Below, piece after piece: positions 15,738 to 23,451 of a stretch of DNA of 23,451 nucleotides. The position numbers and the translations under genes are program-made. The DNA comes from an uncultured Clostridia bacterium (GTDB lineage: Bacteria > Bacillota > Clostridia > Lachnospirales > Lachnospiraceae): the NCBI GenBank assembly GCA_937895705.1, contig CALBKM010000005.1:1-23451 (forward strand), in the 5' to 3' direction. Below the pieces are notes generated by a model. The model saw only the letters and a list, made by a program, of their open reading frames with translations, did no database searches and was not told where the DNA came from. The number at the start of each line of letters is the position of its first letter. The first letter of the stretch is position 1.

Positions 15738-15762
15738 CAGCACCCCGCTTCATTGGTATTAT
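15734..15762 (+). promoter_or_regulatory. Promoter of xylB
   Basis: TTGACA (15734-15739) overlaps the stop codon of the MutS-like gene; 17 bases later is TATTAT (15757-15762). The start of xylB is 60 bases downstream. No catabolite-response or XylR-like operator was recognised. Confidence 0.7.
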
Positions 15763-15821
15763 TAAACTAAGGTGCTTTGCGTAAAAACAGAGAGAACGTA
15801 AGGCAAAGAAAGGAGAAAAAC

Positions 15822-17297
15822 ATGTATTATTTAGGTGTAGATTTAGGTACCTCTTCCGTAAAGCTTGTGCTTATGGAGAGCGACGGTAAGATTGTTAAGA
15901 CCGCAAGCCGTGAGTACGGTTTGTCCTTCCCGAAGCCGGGCTGGTCCGAGCAGAATCCGGAGGATTGGTTTGCAGGCTTTGAGAGCGGTATTGCAGAGAT
16001 TTTTGACGGTCTCGATAAGAGTAAGCTTGCGGGCATCAGCTTCGGCGGCCAGATGCACGGTCTTGTTATTTTGGATGAGAACGATAAGGTAATTCGTCCG
16101 GCCATCCTTTGGAACGACGGAAGAACTCAGGAAGAGTGTGATTACCTCAACAAGACCATCGGACGTGAGAAGATTTCCTCTTACACCGCAAATATGGCAT
16201 TGACCGGTTTCACCGCTCCGAAGATTCTCTGGGTGAAGAAGAACGAGCCGGATAACTTCGCAAAGATTAAGAAGATTATGCTTCCGAAGGACTACCTCGC
16301 ATACCTTCTTTCCGGTGTACACTGCACCGACGCTTCCGATGCTGCGGGTATGCTTCTGATGGACGTTGAGCACAAGTGCTGGTCCAAGGAAATGCTTGAG
16401 ATTTGCGGTATCAAGGAAGAGCAGCTCGCTAAGATTTACGACAGCTTTGAAGTGGTAGGCACCCTGACTCCGGCAATGGCAGAGCGTTTCGGTTTCTCTA
16501 CCGATGTTAAGATTATCGCAGGTGCAGGAGACAATGCTGCAGGAGCAATCGGTACCGGTACCACCAAGGACGGTATGTGTATCGTTTCCCTGGGTACCTC
16601 CGGAACGGTATTTATCGCTTGTGACAAGTTCGCAGTAGACGATCAGAACGCTTTACATATGTTTGCTCATGCAAACGGTAAGTTCCACTTAATGGGCTGC
16701 ATGCTTTCCGCTGCTTCCTCCAATAAGTGGTGGATGGACGAAATCATCGGCACCAAGAATTACGCAGAGGAGCAGAAGGCAATCACCACCCTGGGTGAGA
16801 ACCATGTTTACTACTTACCGTACTTAATGGGTGAGAGAACCCCGCACAACAACCCGAATGCAAGAGGTTGCTTCATCGGTCTCACCATGGATTCCACCAG
16901 AGCAGATATGACCCAGGCTGTACTTGAGGGCGTTACCTATGCGCTTCGCGATTCTCTTGAAATCGCAAGAAGCCTCGGTGTAAAGATTGACCGCATCCGC
17001 GCAACCGGCGGTGGTGCAAAGAGCCCGCTTTGGAGAAAAATGCTGGCTAACATCATGAACGTTAAGGTAGATATCATCAACAGTGAAGAGGGCCCGGGCT
17101 ACGGCGGAGCTATCTTAGCTGCGGTTGGCTGCGGTGAGTACGCTTCCGTAGAAGAGGCTGCCGATAAGTTTATCACCGTTGTGGATACCACTGAGCCGGA
17201 TCCGGAGCTTGTAGCAAAGTACGAGGCAAAGTATCAGGTATTTAAGAAGCTTTATCCGGCACTTAAGGAGAGCTTTGATGCGGTAGCAACCGTATAA
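15822..17297 (+). CDS. xylB: Xylulokinase
   Basis: This FGGY-family carbohydrate kinase phosphorylates D-xylulose with ATP to xylulose 5-phosphate, feeding the pentose phosphate or phosphoketolase route in the cytoplasm. The 491 residues match the family length of about 490-500. The N-terminal phosphate-binding motif is LGVDLGTSSVKLVL (3-16). ISFGGQMHGLV (about 73-83) is the xylulokinase-type substrate segment. The second ATP-binding lobe has AGAGDNAAGAIGTG and SLGTSGTVF, and near the end RATGGGAKSPLWR with GPGYGGAILAA. AGGAG lies 6 bases before the ATG; an upstream in-frame start has no binding site. Codon use is strongly biased compared with the neighbouring MutS-like genes, suggesting high expression. 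It is a single-gene unit with its own promoter and terminator, and no xylose isomerase is in the window. The downstream GH127 genes could supply pentose, though they have a separate promoter. Confidence 0.93.
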   Translation: MYYLGVDLGTSSVKLVLMESDGKIVKTASREYGLSFPKPGWSEQNPEDWFAGFESGIAEIFDGLDKSKLAGISFGGQMHGLVILDENDKVIRPAILWNDGRTQEECDYLNKTIGREKISSYTANMALTGFTAPKILWVKKNEPDNFAKIKKIMLPKDYLAYLLSGVHCTDASDAAGMLLMDVEHKCWSKEMLEICGIKEEQLAKIYDSFEVVGTLTPAMAERFGFSTDVKIIAGAGDNAAGAIGTGTTKDGMCIVSLGTSGTVFIACDKFAVDDQNALHMFAHANGKFHLMGCMLSAASSNKWWMDEIIGTKNYAEEQKAITTLGENHVYYLPYLMGERTPHNNPNARGCFIGLTMDSTRADMTQAVLEGVTYALRDSLEIARSLGVKIDRIRATGGGAKSPLWRKMLANIMNVKVDIINSEEGPGYGGAILAAVGCGEYASVEEAADKFITVVDTTEPDPELVAKYEAKYQVFKKLYPALKESFDAVATV

Positions 17298-17327
17298 TTT
17301 CGAAAAGAGCGGTTTTTGACGAGAGAA

Positions 17328-17345
17328 ACGGATGGGGGCATCCGT
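17328..17345 (+). other. Short perfect hairpin after xylB
   Basis: ACGGATG and CATCCGT pair perfectly (7 bp) around GGGG. There is no T-run. It may stabilise the 3' end of the xylB message ahead of the true terminator at 17367. Confidence 0.35.
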
Positions 17346-17366
17346 GCAAACGAAAAGAAAAGTTGG

Positions 17367-17410
17367 AGAGACAGAATGCCTTTTTTAGGGGGTTCTGTCT
17401 CTTTGTTTTT
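17367..17410 (+). terminator. Terminator of xylB
   Basis: AGAGACAGAA (17367-17376) pairs with TTCTGTCTCT (17393-17402), extended by inner C-G pairs, followed by TTTGTTTTT. It isolates xylB from the GH127 genes. Confidence 0.85.
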
Positions 17411-17455
17411 GATAAATTCGCGAAAAAATGAAAAGCATGGAAATTCGCATAAGTC

Positions 17456-17484
17456 TTGACTTTGAGGGATGTTTTCGGTAAAAT
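17456..17484 (+). promoter_or_regulatory. Promoter of the GH127 gene pair
   Basis: TTGACT (17456-17461), 17 bases, TAAAAT (17479-17484), followed by a leader of about 90 bases. No clear operator or riboswitch fold was recognised in that leader. Confidence 0.6.
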
Positions 17485-17582
17485 GGAAGTACTATGGAGG
17501 AGTGTCTCTTGCAATAAGATAGGGACGGTATCGGGAGACTGAAGATGTCTGCATAAAGTTCTGCAGGGAAAGGAGTTTTGTC

Positions 17583-20500
17583 ATGATGATTCGGAATTTT
17601 TCGCTGAATAAAGTAGAATTGTGTGATCCGGTTTTAGAGAATGCGTTCCGCAAGGAACAGGAGTATTTGCGTAGCATCGATTGTGACAGACTTCTGGCGG
17701 GATTCCGCGAGACGGCGGGCCTTTCAAAGAAAGCGGAGCGTTATCCGGGGGGCTGGGAGGATGCGGAAATCGCAGGTCATACACTGGGACATTATATGAC
17801 GGCTTTGTCGCAGCTTTACGCCGCAACGGGAGCCAAGGATATAGAGGAACGTTTGAATTACATTTTACGGGAGCTTTCCGAGTGCCAGGCAGAGAGCGGA
17901 TTCTTGTTTGCGTCTCCGGAAGAGTTGTTTGACCGGATCGAACGGGGGGAACCGGCTTGGGTTCCGTGGTATACCATGCATAAGGTTTTGGCGGGATTGA
18001 TTTCCGCCTACCAGTTGGGCAACCGTCCTCAGGCGTTGGAACTGGCGGTTAAGCTCGGTTTGTGGGTATACGAACGTACCGCCAAGTGGAACGAGGAGAC
18101 CAGACTTGCCGTGCTCAGAATCGAATACGGCGGCATGAACGATTGCTTGTATGAACTCTATAAAGAAACCGGGCGGAAGGAGTTTGCCACCGCTGCCGCA
18201 AAGTTTGACGAGACGGAATTGTTCCGCCAGTTGGCGGAGGGGAAGGATGTGCTTTCGGGAAAGCACGCCAATACCACGATTCCGAAGTTTTTAGGGGCCT
18301 TGAACCGTTATTTTGCCCTTGGGGAATCGGAAGAGTTTTATCTGAAGGCAGCAAAATCCTTTTTTGATATTGTGCTTGAAAATCATACGTACATCACCGG
18401 TGGGAACAGCGAGTGGGAGCATTTCCGCATGCCGGGGACTCTCGGAAAAGAGCGTACCCAGTGTAACTGCGAAACCTGTAATACCCATAATATGTTAAAA
18501 CTGGCGGAAGGATTGTTCTTTGTTACCGGCGAGAAGAAGTACATGGATTATTACGAGAGGACGTTTCTGAATGCGGTGCTGGGTTCGCAGAATCCGGAAA
18601 CCGGTATGGCCATGTATTTTCAGCCGATGGCGGCGGGATATTTTAAGTGCTACAGTACACCGTATGAGAACTTCTGGTGTTGTACGGGTACCGGTATGGA
18701 GAATTTTACAAAGCTGAACAGCGGGATTTATCATACGGGAGAAAACAGCCTGTATGTGAACTTATATCTTGCTTCTGCACTACATGATGATAAGTTAAAT
18801 TTAGATTTAACTTTGAAAACGGACTTGAATCGCTTTGATACCGTGATGTTGTCGATGCAGTTACGTGAGGAGAAGGAGTTTACGTTGGCCCTTCGTATTC
18901 CGGAGTGGACCAAGCAGCGGTTTGAGCTTAAGGTAAACGGAGAATCCGTGGATTACTCGGTACGGAAAGGTTATATTCTTTTGGAACGGGTATGGGTTAC
19001 GGAGCAGCAGATTACACTCCGGTTCTTCCCGGAGATTACACTTCATCCGTTACCGGATGCGGCTTACAGCGCCGCTGTGACCTACGGTCCGTTTGTTCTG
19101 GCTGCGGGTCTCGGTCAAAGCGAGATGACAACGGAGTTGACCGGTGTGAATGTGACGATTCCGACGAAGCAGGTTCCCGTGCGGGAGCAGATTCTGGTAA
19201 AGAATGTCAGTGTGCGGGAGTGGTTTGCGAATTGTCGTAAGAATTTTGTGAAGCTGGAGGGAGAAACAGCGTTTTTCCTGTTCGGAACGGATGCGGACGG
19301 AGAATTGTTGTTTACTCCGTATTATAAGCATTACAGCGACCGGTACGGCATTTATTTCGATTATGTGGCAGAAGCGGGATTGTCGGACGGGGAATTGAGA
19401 GAACTGACAAGAAAGCAGGAGGAAATCGCGGAACGAGCGGCCCTGGAGGTGCGAAAGCAACAGGATGCATTGCTCCGGGACGAGGCTGTCGGGAACGAGG
19501 CTGTCGGACAAGCAGAGGCGCAGCCTTCGGGGGAGAAAACCTCCAAGAAGAAAAATATAAACAAAACGAAGCCGGAAGTACAGGAAAAGAAAAAAGGCCG
19601 GGGACTTCGTTTTATACTGATACACGGTGCAGCAGCCGTTGTGTTGCTTATGTTGCTCTATTTGTTTGCGGGTCCGGTAAGCAGAGGCTGCGCCAATGCA
19701 AAGAATGCGGTGGATGCGTTTTTACGGAAACGCATGCCGGGCGTGGCGGAAGTGTTCGGTGTGACGAAAGAGCCTGCGGGAGAAGTCGGTAGCGATACAT
19801 CGGATGTAAAGCGATATGTGGATAATCCGGAAGAGTATGCGGCGTTTTGCAAGTTGCCGGAAGGATACAGTGCCTCTGTCGAAACTTTTTCCGGAACGGA
19901 ATATATTTGCGTGGAAGGAAACGGACTGAGGGCATATTACCCGAATGAAGTTCCGGAAGACGGGAAACAGTATATATATCTTAAGACCGACACGGAAAAA
20001 GCAGTGTATTTCTGGGAGTATTCCTTTGAACGTCCGGAAAGCCTTTGTTTTGCCAGAGGAGTACATAATGCGGTCGGAACGGTACAATATGTGTACCGGG
20101 AAAACGACACGAAGGAAGGTCTTCATTTGTTGGATGCGGGAACTCTCGCAGAGCATAAAATCGTGTCCTTTGACAAGGAATTGTCGTTATTGGCGGATAT
20201 CGGTGCTTATACGGAGACCGGAGATGCGTTGCTTTTGGACACGGTAATTCAGGGTGAGTCGTATCTGTTTTCCGTGCCGAAAGCGGCCGGTGCTTTCGAA
20301 ATGTCGGACTATGCTTTGCGCGCCGATGAAGGTCTGGTATATACCTTGGAAAAAAACGGACTCCGATTTGACGCGTATGTGGTTTCCTCGGGGGTGTATC
20401 TCGGCAAGGTAGTAGGAAGACTGCATTTTGACGGACAGGGATATAGGCTTGCTGCACTGGACTTCTACGCATATGCGGAAGAGAACTATGCGGATGCGGG

Positions 20501-21311
20501 CGGAGACAGCGTGATTCGCGGTGTTTCAAAGGAAAGTGCGGACAAGGAGCGGATTCTTCTTACCGGAGATTTGGGAGAGAAACTGTTGGTTCCGGTAAGA
20601 GAAGATTTGGAGAAGCATTCCTATGATATTAAGAATTTTGTAAAAGACGAAAACGGCGAATACGTTTATAAGACGGACGGGGAAGTCGTAACGATAAAGG
20701 GTGTGGATGTATCAAAATACCAGGAGACCATTGATTGGAAGAAGGTGGCTGCCGACGGTGTGGAATTTGCAATTATTCGCTTGGGATTCCGGGGAATGGG
20801 AACCCAGGGAACCTGCGAGCTGGACCCGTATTTTAAACAGAACGTGGAAGGCGCAAAGGCGGCGGGGATTGATGTGGGAGTATATTTCTTTACACAGGCA
20901 ACTACCGTGGAAGAAGCAAAGGAAGAGGCTAAATTTGTAATCGACAATCTGAAAGGGTATGACATTACCTGGCCGGTTGTGTTTGATACGGAAGAGATTA
21001 CCAGTTATAAGGCGGCCCGGGCAAATGTATTGTCCCGAGAGACAAGAACCGCTTGCACCAAAGCGTTTCTGACGGAAATCCGTAATGCGGGATATACGCC
21101 GATGCTTTATGCCAACACCCGTTGGTCGATTTTAAAGCTGGATCTTTCCGAACTTTCGGAGTTCGATTTCTGGTATGCGTATTACGGGGACGAGCCATAT
21201 TATCCGTATAAGTTTTCCATGTGGCAGTATACCTCTTCCGGAAAGGTGGACGGTATTAAGGGAAATGCGGATTTGAATATCAGTTTTGTGGATTACGGGG
21301 CAAGACAATAA
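17583..21311 (+). CDS. GH127 domain fused through a membrane helix to a GH25 muramidase
   Basis: One uninterrupted 1242-residue frame. Residues about 1-620 are a GH127 (DUF1680, beta-L-arabinofuranosidase) domain: YPGGWEDAEIAGHTLGHYM near the start, ITGGNSEWEHF, then CETCNTHNMLKLAEG (Glu297, Cys299) and FWCCTGTGMEN (Cys366, Cys367). These match the zinc-binding Glu/Cys/Cys and nucleophile Cys of the characterised family. A charged, Lys-rich linker precedes a membrane helix (about 676-698). Residues about 700-1035 are unrecognised. The C-terminus is a GH25 lysozyme: GVDVSKYQETIDW (Asp1042), VGVYFFTQ, VVFDTEE (Asp1135, Glu1137) and a final GNADLNISF. There is no signal peptide, and the Lys-rich flank implies a cytoplasmic GH127 and an outer GH25, which is odd. 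AAAGGAG lies 7 bases before the ATG. A paralogue follows 24 bases downstream. Activities are predicted from motifs only. Confidence 0.88.
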   Translation: MMIRNFSLNKVELCDPVLENAFRKEQEYLRSIDCDRLLAGFRETAGLSKKAERYPGGWEDAEIAGHTLGHYMTALSQLYAATGAKDIEERLNYILRELSECQAESGFLFASPEELFDRIERGEPAWVPWYTMHKVLAGLISAYQLGNRPQALELAVKLGLWVYERTAKWNEETRLAVLRIEYGGMNDCLYELYKETGRKEFATAAAKFDETELFRQLAEGKDVLSGKHANTTIPKFLGALNRYFALGESEEFYLKAAKSFFDIVLENHTYITGGNSEWEHFRMPGTLGKERTQCNCETCNTHNMLKLAEGLFFVTGEKKYMDYYERTFLNAVLGSQNPETGMAMYFQPMAAGYFKCYSTPYENFWCCTGTGMENFTKLNSGIYHTGENSLYVNLYLASALHDDKLNLDLTLKTDLNRFDTVMLSMQLREEKEFTLALRIPEWTKQRFELKVNGESVDYSVRKGYILLERVWVTEQQITLRFFPEITLHPLPDAAYSAAVTYGPFVLAAGLGQSEMTTELTGVNVTIPTKQVPVREQILVKNVSVREWFANCRKNFVKLEGETAFFLFGTDADGELLFTPYYKHYSDRYGIYFDYVAEAGLSDGELRELTRKQEEIAERAALEVRKQQDALLRDEAVGNEAVGQAEAQPSGEKTSKKKNINKTKPEVQEKKKGRGLRFILIHGAAAVVLLMLLYLFAGPVSRGCANAKNAVDAFLRKRMPGVAEVFGVTKEPAGEVGSDTSDVKRYVDNPEEYAAFCKLPEGYSASVETFSGTEYICVEGNGLRAYYPNEVPEDGKQYIYLKTDTEKAVYFWEYSFERPESLCFARGVHNAVGTVQYVYRENDTKEGLHLLDAGTLAEHKIVSFDKELSLLADIGAYTETGDALLLDTVIQGESYLFSVPKAAGAFEMSDYALRADEGLVYTLEKNGLRFDAYVVSSGVYLGKVVGRLHFDGQGYRLAALDFYAYAEENYADAGGDSVIRGVSKESADKERILLTGDLGEKLLVPVREDLEKHSYDIKNFVKDENGEYVYKTDGEVVTIKGVDVSKYQETIDWKKVAADGVEFAIIRLGFRGMGTQGTCELDPYFKQNVEGAKAAGIDVGVYFFTQATTVEEAKEEAKFVIDNLKGYDITWPVVFDTEEITSYKAARANVLSRETRTACTKAFLTEIRNAGYTPMLYANTRWSILKLDLSELSEFDFWYAYYGDEPYYPYKFSMWQYTSSGKVDGIKGNADLNISFVDYGARQ
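19480..19507 (+). repeat. Short direct repeat in the linker of the GH127-GH25 gene
   Basis: A 13-base sequence, ACGAGGCTGTCGG, occurs twice with a period of 15 bases and encodes a repeated NEAVG-like unit. It marks the linker as a site of small in-frame expansion. Confidence 0.55.
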
Positions 21312-21335
21312 CGAAAGGAAAAGGGGGCATGTAGG

Positions 21336-23451
21336 ATGATACAGAGATTTGGTTTCGGAGCGGTAGAAATTACAGAACCTGTGCTTGTGAATGCGTTTAC
21401 AAAGGAACAGGAGTATTTGCGCAGCCTCGAAGCGGACAGACTGCTTGCCGGTTTCAGAGAAACCGCAGGTTTGGAAAAGAAAGCGGAGCGTTATCCGGGA
21501 GGTTGGGAAAACGCCGAGATTTCCGGACACACGCTGGGTCATTACATGGTTGCGATGGCACAGTTCTATGCGACCACCGGCGAGGAAGACATTAAGGAAC
21601 GGTTGGAGTATGTAGTGGAGGAGCTTGCATTATGTCAGGCGGAAAACGGATATTTGTTTACCTCCGACGAAGAGATTTTTAACAAACTGGAAAAGGGCGG
21701 CCTGGTATGGATGCCTTGGTATACCATGCACAAAATACTGACCGGTTTGATCGCGGTGTATCGTGAGGTGTCGATTACGAAGGCACTGCACATAGCGGAG
21801 CGTGTCAGCGGCTGGATTTGCAGACGTGTATTGAAGTGGTCCGACAAGGAACGCAGAAAGACTCTGTGTGTGGCGGACGGCGGTATGAATGACTGTCTGT
21901 ACGAGTTGTATCGTGAGACCGGCAACGAAGACCTTTTAAAGGCGGCGGCAAAGTTTGAAGAAGTAGATTTGTTTGAGCAGGTTGCGGAGGGCAAGGATAT
22001 TCTGGCTCATAAGCATGCGGCGAATACGATTCCGAAATTCCTCGGGGCAGCCAGCCGGTATAAGTGTCTGGGTGAGTCGGAGCAGTTCTATCTGGATGCG
22101 GCGAAGGCGTTTTTTGATATGGTTGTGGCGGAGCATACGTACGCAATCGGCGGCAACGGAGAATTGGAGCATTTCCGTGTGCCGGGAGCATTGCGCAAGG
22201 GTCGTACCCGCTATAACTGTGAAACCTGTAGTTCTTACAACATGTTAAAGCTGGCGGAGCGTTTGTATTTGCTGACCGGTGAGAAGCGTTATATGGATTT
22301 TTATGAGCGTACGTATTTCAATGCGATTCTCGGATCCCAAAACCCTGAAACCGGTATGACTGCTTTCTTCCAGCCGATGGAAAACGGTTTCTTTAAGGCT
22401 TTTGCATTGCCGTACAAGAGATTCTGGTGTTGTACCGGTACGGGCATGGAAAGCTACACGAAGCTGAACCGCGGAATTTACCATAGGGATGGAAACAAGC
22501 TTTATGTGAACATGTACATAGCGTCTGTGTTGCAGGTTGAGGAATTCGGTTTGCAGTTGACCCAGACGGCGGATATCGATTCCTTTGAGCGGGCGGCTTT
22601 CTCCATGAGACTTTCCGCACCGGCTAAGTTTACGATTTGTCTTCGTGTGCCGGAATGGTCCGGTGCCGTGCCGGAGGTTACCGTAAACGGTAAGGCAAAA
22701 GAATGCAGGGAAGAAGGCGGTTACCTTCTTTTGGATGAGAACTGGACGGACGGTGACCGTATTACGGTGAAACTTTTCCCGAGGGTTACTTTCGAACCGT
22801 TACCGGACGGAGAAAATTGTATGGCGGCTATGTACGGTCCGCTTGTACTTGCTGCCGGAATGGGCAAGGATGACATGACCACGGAAATCATGGGAGCCAA
22901 TGTAGCGGTTCCGACGAAGAACATGAAGGTTCGTGAGCGTATTGTCTTGAAACCGGGACAGAATATGACGGACTGGTTTGCGGCGGACAATGAGAATTTT
23001 GTAAAGCAGGAGGGCGAGGCGGTATTTACCCTGAAGGGCACCGATGCCGACGGCGAGCTTGTATTTACCCCGTATTATAAAAAATACGACGAACGTTACG
23101 GAATTTATTTCGATTATTACGATGACGAAAATCTTCCGGATGATTTGCGTGCAATAAAGGAAGAAGAGGAGCGTCAGGCGGCGGAAGCAGCTCGCCTTGC
23201 GGAAGAAGAGCGTTTGCGTAAGGAAGAAGAGGAACGTCTTCGTTTAGAGGCGGAAGCGGAAGCGGCCCGCCTTGCGGAAGAGGAGCGCCTACGTAAGGAG
23301 GAAGAAGAACGTCTTCGTTTAGAGGCGGAAGCGGAAGCGGCACGACTTGCGGAAGAGGAGCGTTTACGTAAAGAAGAAGAGGCCCGCCTTGCAGCGGAGG
23401 AAGCAGCCCGAAAGGCGGAGGAAGAGCGTATCCGTAAGGAAGAAGAGGCTC
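21336..23451 (+). CDS. Second GH127-domain protein with repetitive charged helix (partial)
   Basis: At least 705 residues; no stop before the window ends. Residues about 1-610 are a diverged paralogue of the preceding GH127 domain, with the same start (KEQEYLRS, LLAGFRETAGL, YPGGWENAEISGHTLGHYM). The catalytic set is conserved: NCETCSSYNMLKLAE (Glu296, Cys298) and FWCCTGTGMES (Cys365, Cys366), with LEHF (Glu278) as a possible acid/base. It has no signal peptide. From about residue 607 it becomes almost pure Glu/Arg/Ala/Leu, including two exact-length 25-residue repeats, which predicts a long single helix or coiled coil. In the first protein the same position holds a charged linker that leads into a membrane helix, so a membrane segment and an outer domain may lie beyond the window. 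The ATG follows a GGGGG-rich binding site by 8 bases, and the gene is co-transcribed with the first. Confidence 0.87.
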   Translation, partial: MIQRFGFGAVEITEPVLVNAFTKEQEYLRSLEADRLLAGFRETAGLEKKAERYPGGWENAEISGHTLGHYMVAMAQFYATTGEEDIKERLEYVVEELALCQAENGYLFTSDEEIFNKLEKGGLVWMPWYTMHKILTGLIAVYREVSITKALHIAERVSGWICRRVLKWSDKERRKTLCVADGGMNDCLYELYRETGNEDLLKAAAKFEEVDLFEQVAEGKDILAHKHAANTIPKFLGAASRYKCLGESEQFYLDAAKAFFDMVVAEHTYAIGGNGELEHFRVPGALRKGRTRYNCETCSSYNMLKLAERLYLLTGEKRYMDFYERTYFNAILGSQNPETGMTAFFQPMENGFFKAFALPYKRFWCCTGTGMESYTKLNRGIYHRDGNKLYVNMYIASVLQVEEFGLQLTQTADIDSFERAAFSMRLSAPAKFTICLRVPEWSGAVPEVTVNGKAKECREEGGYLLLDENWTDGDRITVKLFPRVTFEPLPDGENCMAAMYGPLVLAAGMGKDDMTTEIMGANVAVPTKNMKVRERIVLKPGQNMTDWFAADNENFVKQEGEAVFTLKGTDADGELVFTPYYKKYDERYGIYFDYYDDENLPDDLRAIKEEEERQAAEAARLAEEERLRKEEEERLRLEAEAEAARLAEEERLRKEEEERLRLEAEAEAARLAEEERLRKEEEARLAAEEAARKAEEERIRKEEEA
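23190..23381 (+). repeat. 75-base tandem repeat coding for a charged helix
   Basis: Two full units (23190-23264, 23265-23339) and the first 42 bases of a third. Each unit encodes 25 residues running from ARLAEEERLRKE to RLEAEAEA. Most differences between units are silent third-base changes, so the protein repeat is conserved. The units are contiguous and in frame. Confidence 0.88.

Noticed and set aside
17583..21311. The GH127-GH25 fusion as a missed stop or frameshift joining two genes
   Set aside because: The frame is continuous through a plausible linker and membrane helix, no ribosome binding site or start was seen at the junction, and the downstream paralogue also extends beyond its GH127 domain.
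23190..23451. CRISPR-like or non-coding satellite repeats
   Set aside because: The units are contiguous with no spacers, keep the reading frame and encode a conserved charged helix.

Overview
The window looks like chromosomal DNA of a Bacillota (Firmicutes) member, most likely a Clostridia of the Lachnospiraceae type. The evidence is strong AAAGGAGG-like ribosome binding sites, sigma-A promoters with TTGACA/TATAAT elements, frequent TTG starts next to strong binding sites, hairpin-plus-T terminators, and the family content. This assignment is by gene style, not by a database match. No rRNA, tRNA, CRISPR array, insertion sequence or phage gene was seen.

Layout. (1) 1-600: the 3' end of an aspartate-semialdehyde dehydrogenase gene, its terminator, and a 48-residue HTH remnant with its own terminator. 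(2) 602-2285, minus strand: an ECF sigma factor, a small membrane protein overlapping it, and a membrane protein with two zinc ribbons. (3) 2423-5606: a divergent MacB/FtsX-type ATPase-permease with a large extracytoplasmic domain that holds a very methionine-rich stretch. (4) 5642-9701: a divergent pair of units. To the left are an XRE-type regulator and an abutting three-helix membrane protein; to the right are an NfeD-like protein and a flotillin. Two near-identical palindromes of core GTAAATT-N-AATTTAC sit just downstream of the -10 box of each divergent promoter, which suggests one repressor controlling both sides. (5) 9701-15737: a helicase of the DinG/XPD family with an N-terminal RecB-like nuclease domain, then a separately promoted pair of translationally coupled MutS-like ATPases that share an unusual Walker B motif. 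(6) 15734-17410: xylulokinase with its own promoter and terminator. (7) 17456-23451: a two-gene unit of diverged GH127 (beta-L-arabinofuranosidase family) paralogues. The first is a single 1242-residue protein joining GH127, a transmembrane helix, an unknown ~330-residue region and a GH25 muramidase. The second runs off the window inside a long charged helix with 25-residue repeats.

The strongest candidates for something undescribed are the GH127-TM-GH25 fusion with its tandem paralogue, and the operator-linked XRE / membrane protein / NfeD / flotillin module. The helicase-nuclease next to paired MutS-like ATPases is a second-tier candidate. Stretches without genes are all short; the longest, about 335 bases at 267-601, is filled by the small HTH gene, its inverted repeat and two terminators.
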